DNA of 64,000 nt from Bordetella parapertussis. GTDB lineage: Bacteria > Acidobacteriota > Terriglobia > Bryobacterales > Bryobacteraceae. The position numbers were made by a program, and so were the translations under genes. How positions within the stretch are numbered: the first letter of the stretch is position 1; each line of letters begins with the position of its first letter. Under the pieces are notes generated by a model. It had not been told where the DNA came from, searched no databases, and was given only the letters and a program-made list of their open reading frames with translations. The DNA lies in contig CALQCC020000003.1 of NCBI GenBank assembly GCA_943328975.2, forward strand, positions 62,001 through 126,000. The letters run 5' to 3'. This document shows, piece by piece, positions 57,844 through 64,000 of the stretch.

Positions 57844-58020
57844 ATGATTCGCAAGTTTTGGCAAGATCAACGTGGACAAGACACCGTGGAATACGCCATG
57901 ATCGTGGCGTTCATCGCAACAGCGGCGACTGCTATCTCGCCCGCTGTGGCATCCGTGGCTGTGCACTTCGGTCAATCCGTGGGCATCCTGCATGTTGCGC
58001 TTGCGGCGACCGCCCAATAG
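57844..58020 (+). CDS. Flp/Fap-type pilin, orphan
   Basis: 58 aa, below the ORF-track cutoff. SD AGGAG 7 nt before the ATG. MIRKFWQDQRGQDTVEYAMI carries the Flp prepilin cleavage context (G before QDTVEYA) and then a hydrophobic helix (VAFIATAATAISPAVASVAV). Expected to be cleaved by a TadV-type prepilin peptidase and assembled into Tad pili. No tad/cpa genes are in the window, so its machinery must lie elsewhere. It sits between recG and fabI. Confidence 0.85.
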   Translation: MIRKFWQDQRGQDTVEYAMIVAFIATAATAISPAVASVAVHFGQSVGILHVALAATAQ

Positions 58021-58039
58021 CCTAGCCCGTCCGACGCGC

Positions 58040-58045
58040 TAAAAT
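58040..58045 (+). promoter_or_regulatory. -10-like TAAAAT for fabI
   Basis: TAAAAT, inside a CGCTAAAATAGCG palindrome, ends 8 nt before the fabI ATG; no SD lies between. Confidence 0.42.
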
Positions 58046-58053
58046 AGCGGTTC

Positions 58054-58821
58054 ATGCCGCATTTAATGGATGGGAAGACCGCGCTGATTCTGGGCGTCGC
58101 GAATCGATGGAGTTTGGCCTACGCAATCGCGCAGGCGTTCCGGCGCGAAGGCGCCAAACTGCTGCTGACGTATCAAGGCGAGCGGCAGAAGGAAACGGTC
58201 GACGAACTAGGCGGAGAACTGGGAGCCGCTGCGATCTTCGATTGCGACGTCACCCAGGACGCCGACTTGGTCCGCCTCACCGAAACCCTGAAAGAACACG
58301 GCAGGTTGGACGCAGTAGTCCACAGCATCGCGTTCGCGAATCGCGAAGACCTGAGCCGGCCGTTCCTCGAAACCTCGCGTGAGGGATTCTCCCTCGCCAA
58401 CGATGTCAGCGCCTATTCGCTAGTGGCCGTGGCCCGCGCGACCGCTCCGCTGATGACCGACGGTGGATCGCTCACCACGCTGTCTTACCTGGGTTCGACG
58501 CGTGTCGCGACCAACTACAACGTGATGGGTGTGGCGAAGGCCGCGCTTGAAGCTTCCACTCGGTATCTCGCCAGCGAGCTAGGCGCGCAGAACATTCGCG
58601 TCAACGCAATTTCCGCGGGTCCGGTGAAGACCACCTCCGCGCGCGGCGTCAAAGACTTCGGCAAGATGCTGGAAGCGGTGGCCTCGAAGTCTCCGCTGAA
58701 GCGCAACTGCGAACCCGCCGAAGTGGGCGACACCGCAGTATTCCTGGCCAGCGATCTGGGCCGAGGCGTGACGGGCAACATCATCTTCGTCGACGCGGGC
58801 TACCAGATTATGGCGCTTTAG
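58054..58821 (+). CDS. fabI: Enoyl-[acyl-carrier-protein] reductase (NADH)
   Basis: 255 aa, SDR fold of the FabI type: ILGVANRWSLAYAIAQ (the FabI variant of the dinucleotide loop), VHSIAFANREDLSRPF and the catalytic Y-x6-K in NYNVMGVAKAALEA. It reduces trans-2-enoyl-ACP in the last step of fatty-acid elongation. Its 3' end overlaps the convergent DinB-like gene by 14 bp. Confidence 0.95.
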   Translation: MPHLMDGKTALILGVANRWSLAYAIAQAFRREGAKLLLTYQGERQKETVDELGGELGAAAIFDCDVTQDADLVRLTETLKEHGRLDAVVHSIAFANREDLSRPFLETSREGFSLANDVSAYSLVAVARATAPLMTDGGSLTTLSYLGSTRVATNYNVMGVAKAALEASTRYLASELGAQNIRVNAISAGPVKTTSARGVKDFGKMLEAVASKSPLKRNCEPAEVGDTAVFLASDLGRGVTGNIIFVDAGYQIMAL

Positions 58822-59299
58822 CCAGTTCCCGCAAATAGAAGATGAAATCCGTGGCCGGGGGCTGAACGCCCAGCTGCCGGATCATTCCCACAACCTGGCC
58901 TCGGTGCAGCGTCGCGTGATTGACCACGTGCGTGACGATCTCGCCCGCTGTGTTAGCTGCTGGGTTGCCGTTGATCGATTTGTAGGGGACGCTGCGTTCT
59001 AGGTGCCCATCCGTGAGCCCGTCGGCCCAGGCTTCCCAGGCTTGCTGGGTCTGCGGCCACGCCGCTTCGGCCTCAGCCAGCGATGCGTCCCACACCAGCG
59101 GGGCGTTCGAGCCCGACATGCGTTCCTGCCAGACGCGGTCAGCGAGATAGATGTGGGCCACCGTCCCGGCGATGCTGCCGTGCGAGACACCGTTGGGTCG
59201 CTCCAGTTCCTCCATCGTCAATTGCAGTGCAGCGGAAAGGACCTTGCGCGAGGCCCAGCCGGAATAGCGAATCAGGGTGCGTGCTTCGTTGGCGGTCAT
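58808..59299 (-). CDS. DinB-family metal-binding protein
   Basis: 163 aa from MTANEARTLIRYSGWA (59299); the track extension is not supported. Four-helix bundle with the three-histidine metal site: VAHIYLADRVW, then THVVNHATLHRGQV. DinB/YfiT-like proteins include thiol-dependent transferases and damage-induced proteins; the substrate is unknown. It overlaps the fabI end by 14 bp and diverges from tRNA-Leu. Confidence 0.85.
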   Translation of the reverse strand: MTANEARTLIRYSGWASRKVLSAALQLTMEELERPNGVSHGSIAGTVAHIYLADRVWQERMSGSNAPLVWDASLAEAEAAWPQTQQAWEAWADGLTDGHLERSVPYKSINGNPAANTAGEIVTHVVNHATLHRGQVVGMIRQLGVQPPATDFIFYLRELAKAP

Positions 59300-59393
59300 A
59301 TCTACATTTTCGTCTAATGAGAACCACGATTGTCTGGACTCCGATATAGGCACAGCGCCCCGAGGCTGGTATGATGGTTGAGCACTGCCCCGT

Positions 59394-59482
59394 GGCCGAA
59401 TGGCGGAATTGGCAGACGCACCAGACTCAAAATCTGGCGTCGTTCACTCGACGTGTCGGTTCGACCCCGACTTCGGCCACCA
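59394..59482 (+). tRNA. tRNA-Leu (CAA)
   Basis: Class II tRNA: acceptor GGCCGAA/TTCGGCC with encoded ACCA, D-arm GCGGAATTGGCAGACGC, anticodon stem CCAGA/TCTGG with loop CTCAAAA (anticodon CAA), long variable arm CGTCGTTCACTCGACG, T-arm TCGGTTCGACCCCGA. A TATGAT at 59370-59375 is a plausible -10. Confidence 0.95.
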
Positions 59483-59513
59483 CTTCTCTTGCTTCCCCAC
59501 TCATCTTCGAGTA

Positions 59514-59537
59514 GCGGGCAAGCGAGGGCCTGCCCGC
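59514..59537. terminator. Hairpin between tRNA-Leu and the fasciclin gene
   Basis: GCGGGCA/TGCCCGC 7-bp stem with a 10-nt loop in the convergent gap. No T-run on either side, so termination is only suggested. Confidence 0.4.
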
Positions 59538-59550
59538 CGACTCTGCGCCG

Positions 59551-60021
59551 TTACTTCGGAAGTATCACTGCATCCACCACATGGATCACGCCGTTTGAGG
59601 CCGCAACATCTGCCTTGGTAACGTGCGCGTTGTCCACCATAACGCCACTGGTGTGGGTGATCTTGACGTTTTGACCCTGCGCGGTGGGCGCCGAATCAAT
59701 CTTCATGACGTCGGCCGCCGTGAACTTGCCGGGTACCACGTGATACTTCAGGATGGCCTGCAGTTTGGCGCGATTCTCGGGCTTGAGTAGATCTTCCAGA
59801 GTCCCCGCCGGGAGCTTTGCGAAGGCCGCGTCGGTCGGGGCGAATACGGTGAAGGGCCCGGGTCCTTTCAGCGTGTCTACTAAGCCAGCCGCCTTGACTG
59901 CGGCGACCAGAGTGGTGAATCCACCGGCGACGGCGGTGTCCACAATGTCAGCGGCGGAGGATACTCCGGTGAAGGTGAGCGCGAGTGCGCACACCGATAG
60001 TAATAGGGATTTGCGTTGCAT
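59551..60021 (-). CDS. Secreted fasciclin-domain protein
   Basis: 156 aa, signal peptide ([19 protein letters not shown]) and one FAS1 domain: [31 protein letters not shown] (H1 region) and [13 protein letters not shown], ending [13 protein letters not shown] (H2). FAS1 domains mediate adhesion at the envelope or in the matrix. SD AAGGAG 11 nt before the ATG, a long but usable spacing. Confidence 0.93.
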   Translation of the reverse strand: MQRKSLLLSVCALALTFTGVSSAADIVDTAVAGGFTTLVAAVKAAGLVDTLKGPGPFTVFAPTDAAFAKLPAGTLEDLLKPENRAKLQAILKYHVVPGKFTAADVMKIDSAPTAQGQNVKITHTSGVMVDNAHVTKADVAASNGVIHVVDAVILPK

Positions 60022-60117
60022 GGGTTTCGTACTCCTTGAGATGAATCCGACGCGGGTGTTGGGTTTTTCGCGCCTGGTTGTGTGATGCGCGCAAAAACGA
60101 AGGAGTCGGTTTTTCTT

Positions 60118-60795
60118 TTAGGAATGAATCCAGAATCCGTAGGCTTGAAATTGCGCGCCTTCCCACCACTTGCCGGGCACACACGAGAAACAGAAATTGC
60201 GAGCGCCAGCCTGACTCTGTAGCGGCAAGCGGATCTGCGTCCCGTTGCGTTCGGCGACGTGCGAAGGGTCGGACTCCGGCACCACTGTCGTGATGTGGCC
60301 GGGCTTGTCCAGTTGCTTACGTTGCGCGCAGATCACGCTCACTTGCCCAGCGTTAGCGGCCGCCTGCAGTTGGTCGGGCGACGTGGCCCGGATCCACCCG
60401 AACGCTGGGCCGAAGTCGCGCAACCAGGAGTAGAGCGAGTTCGCGTTCAATTCGGCCACGGTTTCCGCGTACTTCACAGGCACTGCGCTTCCCGCTGCGA
60501 TCTGCTTGAGCGCTCGCTCGGTCCACCATACGCGCGGTAAGTACACGCCCGCGAGGTAGCAATAATCGCACGCGTAGATGTTGCAGAACGTGGTGACCGG
60601 TGTTCGCGTATAGCGGGCACTGAGCTCGACATTGAGATAGCGGACGATGCGGGCCAGTTCCTCCGCAGTGCCGGCGGTGCGAACCGGGCGACCGAGTTCG
60701 GCTAACGGGTAGGCTCGCCCAGTGGCGAGCGAACGTTTTGCGATGGACGAGTTTTCAGGCAAGTGGACGGAGGGGATGGGAATGATCGCTGGCAT
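60118..60795 (-). CDS. Hypothetical protein, possible papain-fold (CHAP/NlpC-like) hydrolase
   Basis: 225 aa, no signal peptide. TPVTTFCNIYACDYCYLAGV resembles the nucleophile-helix start of NlpC/CHAP enzymes (Cys-Asn at the helix N-terminus). KPGHITTVVPESDP offers the matching histidine strand, and WLRDFGPAFGWIRA the typical intervening part. An active-site Cys/His pair is plausible but not proven, and no exact family is recognised. If true, it would cleave peptidoglycan peptides or similar amides. Cysteine-rich otherwise (NFCFSC near the end). The start has AGGG nearby. Confidence 0.55.
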   Translation of the reverse strand: MPAIIPIPSVHLPENSSIAKRSLATGRAYPLAELGRPVRTAGTAEELARIVRYLNVELSARYTRTPVTTFCNIYACDYCYLAGVYLPRVWWTERALKQIAAGSAVPVKYAETVAELNANSLYSWLRDFGPAFGWIRATSPDQLQAAANAGQVSVICAQRKQLDKPGHITTVVPESDPSHVAERNGTQIRLPLQSQAGARNFCFSCVPGKWWEGAQFQAYGFWIHS

Positions 60796-60924
60796 AACGC
60801 CCTAGAAATAACAGCAACGATCGTGTGCCCATGGGCTTGCAACGGCAACTAGATCAATCCTGTGGATTTATCCTGGCTCAAACGAAGGTCACGTGGTCCG
60901 ATATGCGTCTTGGGAGATAGAGAC

Positions 60925-61416
60925 ATGGCTGGAATTGCGGGATCATTTCAGGCAAGGCCGTGCGGCGGGCCGCAGCAATACGCGGGCTCGGGGAGGGCGC
61001 AGGGCGCTCGCGCTCAACGGGGCGATAGTTCCAGCCCAGTCGCGCGCGCGACTACCCGGTCGGTCAAAGATTCGTCTTCGCTCAAAATAACGTTGCAGAC
61101 GGCAGAGGGAGACACCGTCGAGATTTCGTTAGACGCGCAGAGCCTCACGCAGAGGGAGCGCGCCAGCGCGCGCGGACCGGACGGTCACATCTCGCAGAAG
61201 ACCGACACGCAATCCGACAACTTCTCGGCATCGGTGAATGTCACCGGTAATCTGAGCGACACGGAACTGAAGGACATCCAGGGACTGCTGCAGAAGCTCA
61301 GCGGAGGCGGAGATGCGCCCGCAACGAAAAGCGATCTTGGCACCATCTCGGCGTATCAATATTCCTTCCAACGCACTCGCGAGGTGAGTCAGTCGAAGGT
61401 CGAACTCTACGGCTAA
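60925..61416 (+). CDS. Hypothetical protein with a C-terminal beta-alpha domain
   Basis: 163 aa from the ATG at 60925, with GGGAG 8 nt upstream; the track start is 21 codons earlier. Residues 1-50 are Gly/Arg/Ser-rich and look disordered. Residues 55-150 include SLKITLQTAEGDTVEISLDAQ, SVNVTGNLSDTELKDIQGLLQKL and a conserved-looking tail YQYSFQRTREVSQSKVELYG. The pattern recalls DUF5610-like proteins, but this is tentative. No signal peptide. It converges with the next gene (3-bp gap). Confidence 0.55.
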   Translation: MAGIAGSFQARPCGGPQQYAGSGRAQGARAQRGDSSSPVARATTRSVKDSSSLKITLQTAEGDTVEISLDAQSLTQRERASARGPDGHISQKTDTQSDNFSASVNVTGNLSDTELKDIQGLLQKLSGGGDAPATKSDLGTISAYQYSFQRTREVSQSKVELYG

Positions 61417-61419
61417 CGT

Positions 61420-62349
61420 CTATTTCGCCGGCGGCAGGATCGGCCAGTTGCCGTCGAAGGGCGGCCAGTTCGGCGCGAGCGCTTCCTGCTCGGGGTAATA
61501 CATGGACGCGAAGATCGTGCGGATCTTGCCCTGCTCAATCAAGAACCACTCGCTGAGTAGATTGCGCCGAATCGCCACGCCCGGTTTCCGCTGGAACAGC
61601 ACCAAGCCCAGCACGGCTCCTGCTTCCTCATCCACCAGCGGGTAACGCCGCGCGGTCACTGCGAAGATGTTCGCCATGGCGCCTTCGCCGGTGCAATCGG
61701 TAAGGCCGCCCGCGCCGGGCTGGCCCGCGGGAATCGTACGCTGCGTCGTCAACACGCCGTTTTCCAGCCGTGTGCATCCGGGATGCGCGATGATCATTTT
61801 GCCATCGTGCGCGGAAAGTCCATCGAAGTAGCTGTTGGTGATGGAGATCAAATCGGTGCGCGAGAGGCGTTCTGCCTTGGGCACTACGCGTTCGGTCGGG
61901 GGATGGGCCAGTAAATATTCGGGATCGTAGTAGGCCGCGTTGGCCTGCGCTCCGCCGCCTTGGCCCAGGCCCGGATCGCCCTTGCGGTTGATCACCCACT
62001 CGGCTTCCGTCATTTTGCGGTCTTCCACTTTCAGGCGCAGCGTGACGATGGCCGGTCCAGCGGCTTCGTCGATGATGCCGAAAAAGCCCGCCTGTTCGGT
62101 GACGGCGTCGTAGTATTTGCGCTGCAGTTTGCCCATCGCCTTGGCCGATTGCCACAGCCCCACGCCGTTGCGGATCACCATCGCGTTTTCGGTCTGCCGG
62201 AACCCTGCGGAGAGAGGCGCTGTCTTGGGGTCGTGTTTCACCAGAGCGTTCAAATACTGGTCGAGCGTGGTCTTTAGACAGGCGCGGTCACAAGCGGCGC
62301 CAAAGGCGGTCCCCATCGTCAGGACGGCAACGAGAATAAAGCGGATCAT
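61420..62349 (-). CDS. Secreted NTF2-like hypothetical protein
   Basis: 309 aa with a signal peptide (ILVAVLTMGTAFGA) followed by a cysteine pair (CDRAC). Two NTF2-like segments: CLKTTLDQYLNALVKHDPKT and LSRTDLISITNSYFDGLSAHDGK, with LGLVLFQRKPGVAIRRNLLSEWFLIEQGKIRTI near the end. Ends with a Pro/Trp-rich tail. Fold assignment is moderate; function unknown. TACAAT ends 7 nt before the ATG, with no SD. Divergent from the VOC gene. Confidence 0.7.
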   Translation of the reverse strand: MIRFILVAVLTMGTAFGAACDRACLKTTLDQYLNALVKHDPKTAPLSAGFRQTENAMVIRNGVGLWQSAKAMGKLQRKYYDAVTEQAGFFGIIDEAAGPAIVTLRLKVEDRKMTEAEWVINRKGDPGLGQGGGAQANAAYYDPEYLLAHPPTERVVPKAERLSRTDLISITNSYFDGLSAHDGKMIIAHPGCTRLENGVLTTQRTIPAGQPGAGGLTDCTGEGAMANIFAVTARRYPLVDEEAGAVLGLVLFQRKPGVAIRRNLLSEWFLIEQGKIRTIFASMYYPEQEALAPNWPPFDGNWPILPPAK

Positions 62350-62356
62350 GGCGGCT

Positions 62357-62362
62357 ATTGTA
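62357..62362 (-). promoter_or_regulatory. -10-like TACAAT for the NTF2-like gene
   Basis: TACAAT on the minus strand ends 7 nt before the ATG at 62349; no SD. Lies back to back with the VOC-gene TATAAT in a 45-bp divergent gap. Confidence 0.42.
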
Positions 62363-62379
62363 ACGCGAAGGCAGCGAGT

Positions 62380-62385
62380 TATAAT
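62380..62385 (+). promoter_or_regulatory. -10 TATAAT for the VOC gene
   Basis: Consensus TATAAT ends 9 nt before the ATG at 62395, allowing a leader of about 3 nt at most. Confidence 0.48.
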
Positions 62386-62394
62386 CCCTACACC

Positions 62395-63246
62395 ATGTCG
62401 GCCAGACTCCTGTTGCTATTGTTTCTTCCCTGCGCATTCGCGCAGACGCATTTCCATCATGTGCACCTGAACTCGACCGATCCGAAGTCGGCCATCGAGT
62501 TCTACACCGGGCATCTTTCCGGGGAGAAATCCACGTTCGCCGGAGCCGATGCTGTGTGGACCCAAAGCTCCTGGTTGTTGTTCAACAAAGTGAAGCAACC
62601 TCCTCCGCACGAGGTTGTTTCTCCGCTGTTTCACATCGGCTGGGGCGCCGAGGACATGAAGGCGGAATTCGAGCGGCAGATGAAGCTGGGAACTACGTTC
62701 CAAACCGTGCTCACCGATGGCGTGGAGCTGTTCGGCACCGGCACACGCGATCGAAATTTCTTCATGTATCTAGACGGCCCGGACCACGCGACCATCGAAG
62801 TGCAGAGCGCCATGCACCACAACTTCATGCACGTCCATATGTTGAGCGACGATCCTGTGGCCGCCGCCGCATGGTATGAAAAACATCTCGGCCTGACGCC
62901 GCGCAATCAGACGAAGACCGAACGCGCCTTCCGAGGGATCCCCACCGGCCCTTCGGCGTCGTCGCAACTGGATGCCGTCACGTTCATCTGGTATCCCACC
63001 GCCCACGCCAAGGCGCTTTACGGAGGCGAATGGAAGGGGCGCACCCAGTACGCCTCGAACCGCGGTCGCGTCATCGACCACGTGTCACTAAGTGTGGATA
63101 ATTTGGATCAAACGCTCGCCCGGCTGCGCGCCGAGGGCGTGAAGATTCTGAGCGGACCTAGCAAGACGAGCGGATTGCGCTCGGCATTCGTGCAGGCTCC
63201 GGACAACATGGAACTCGAGATCGTCGAAGGGCATCCTAAGAAGTAG
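62395..63246 (+). CDS. Secreted VOC-superfamily protein (two glyoxalase modules)
   Basis: 283 aa with a signal peptide (LLLLLFLPCAFAQ). Two VOC half-barrels: residues 18-130 (HFHHVHLNSTDPKSAIEFYTGHL) and 138-280 (HNFMHVHMLSDDPVAAAAWYEKHLG, then IDHVSLSVDNLDQTLARLRAEGV, MELEIVEG). Histidine and glutamate metal ligands of the fold are present. Could be a dioxygenase, lyase or binding protein in the periplasm; the substrate is unknown. Confidence 0.85.
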   Translation: MSARLLLLLFLPCAFAQTHFHHVHLNSTDPKSAIEFYTGHLSGEKSTFAGADAVWTQSSWLLFNKVKQPPPHEVVSPLFHIGWGAEDMKAEFERQMKLGTTFQTVLTDGVELFGTGTRDRNFFMYLDGPDHATIEVQSAMHHNFMHVHMLSDDPVAAAAWYEKHLGLTPRNQTKTERAFRGIPTGPSASSQLDAVTFIWYPTAHAKALYGGEWKGRTQYASNRGRVIDHVSLSVDNLDQTLARLRAEGVKILSGPSKTSGLRSAFVQAPDNMELEIVEGHPKK

Positions 63247-63259
63247 CCCCTCGATTGAT

Positions 63260-63973
63260 TCAGGCGAGATCGAACAGTAGAATCTCGCTCGGCTCGGAAC
63301 GGACGCCGGTAATCGTCAGCGCGGTCTCGTCGTTCACAGCCGCGGCGTCACCGGTCTGCAGGGAGTGCCCGTTGACGGTAACCTCTCCCCGAACCACGTG
63401 CACCCACGCGCCGCGCTTCGCGCCCATGGAGTACGGGATTTCCACGCCTCCATCCAGTTCGGCCACGAACACGCGAGCGTCCTGGTTGATCCACGCGGCG
63501 GGCTCTTCTGTTGTCCCGCCTTCTGGACCCGCCAGCAGCCGTAACCGATTCCGCTTCTCAGCCGGGTCAAATCCGATTTGTTCGTAGCTCGGCTGCGTCC
63601 CTGCCTTCCGGGGCTGAATCCAGATCTGGAAAAAGTGGAGCGGCTCCGTTTCGGATGGATTGAATTCACTGTGCTTGACGCCCGTTCCGGCCGACATCCT
63701 TTGGATTTCGTTTGGCCCCAGCACCTTCTGGTGCCCCATGCTATCGCGATGGGCGATGGAACCCTGCAGCACGTAGCTGAGGATCTCCATGTCGCGGTGC
63801 CCGTGCATTCCGAATCCCTGGCCGGGGGCCACGCGATCTTCGTTGATCACCCGCAAGCTGCGAAATCCCATGAATGCTGGATCAAAATAGTCGGCGAAAG
63901 AAAACGTGTGGTATGAATTCAGCCAGCCGTGCTCCGCGTGGCCCCGTTCTGCACTCTTTCGAATCTGGATCAT
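63260..63973 (-). CDS. Pirin-family (YhhW-like) bicupin
   Basis: 237 aa. The N-terminal cupin has the pirin metal site GFGMHGHRDMEILSYVLQG and HSEFNPSE; RGEVTVNGHSLQTGDAAAV marks the C-terminal cupin. YhhW-type pirins act as quercetinases or regulators in the cytosol. Good SD (AAGGAG, 8 nt). The gene lies complete at the window edge. Confidence 0.93.
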   Translation of the reverse strand: MIQIRKSAERGHAEHGWLNSYHTFSFADYFDPAFMGFRSLRVINEDRVAPGQGFGMHGHRDMEILSYVLQGSIAHRDSMGHQKVLGPNEIQRMSAGTGVKHSEFNPSETEPLHFFQIWIQPRKAGTQPSYEQIGFDPAEKRNRLRLLAGPEGGTTEEPAAWINQDARVFVAELDGGVEIPYSMGAKRGAWVHVVRGEVTVNGHSLQTGDAAAVNDETALTITGVRSEPSEILLFDLA

Positions 63974-64000
63974 CGTTTCGTTCTCCTTCTTCTTGGTAAT

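Overview
The window reads as chromosomal DNA of an Acidobacteriota member of the Solibacter/Bryobacter group. The main evidence is a secreted protein made almost entirely of the 'Solibacter uncharacterized C-terminal' domain (TIGR03437), supported by GC-rich coding on both strands, a carboxypeptidase-regulatory-domain TonB receptor and a serine hydrolase-NamZ fusion. Taxonomy is inferred from family content only; no rRNA gene is present.

Layout. 0-3.4 kb (minus): a Memo-family protein followed by two tandem coiled-coil proteins with decayed GGDEF domains. 3.4-7.8 kb (plus): a membrane-anchored MutS-like ATPase, pterin dehydratase, and a beta-lactamase-fold/NamZ fusion. 7.8-16.3 kb (minus): an AddAB-type helicase-nuclease pair, then acetyl-CoA synthetase. 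16.5-21.8 kb (plus): a secreted operon (TIGR03437 protein, TonB-dependent receptor, beta-helix-like protein) closed by a strong terminator. 22-25 kb: a truncated tetrapyrrole-methylase fragment, a Tat-exported arylmalonate-decarboxylase-like protein and a divergent amidohydrolase. 25-29.3 kb (minus): a tightly packed operon (diacylglycerol-kinase-like protein, YdjM-like membrane protein, aldehyde dehydrogenase, methyltransferase). 29.3-38.6 kb (plus): ligA-dedA, then the complete phosphate operon pstS-C-A-B-phoU-phoR-phoB. 38.5-41.9 kb: a three-gene unknown operon, a Sel1-repeat protein and a membrane-anchored methyltransferase. 41.9-44.2 kb: an accessory block (ParDE toxin-antitoxin, XRE regulator, perfect 20-bp palindrome, and a divergent two-gene module of unknown function). 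44.2-46.4 kb (minus): groES-groEL under a CIRCE element. 47-51.6 kb (minus): bioB-F-D-A. 51.7-54.9 kb: a degraded efflux locus in which an adaptor is cut by an in-frame amber and fused to the C-terminal half of an NhaR-type regulator, followed by another gene remnant against tRNA-Arg. 55-64 kb: rsmD, recG, an orphan Flp pilin, fabI, DinB-like, tRNA-Leu, fasciclin, hypotheticals, VOC and pirin proteins.

Cross-cutting signals. About nine genes without a clear Shine-Dalgarno sequence carry a TANAAT-like hexamer ending 6-9 nt before the start codon, as expected for leaderless mRNAs. Operons use 1-19 nt overlaps extensively. The best candidates for an undescribed system are the palindrome-controlled membrane/soluble gene pair at 42.9-44.2 kb, the coiled-coil three-gene operon opposite phoB, and the tandem degenerate-GGDEF pair beside Memo.
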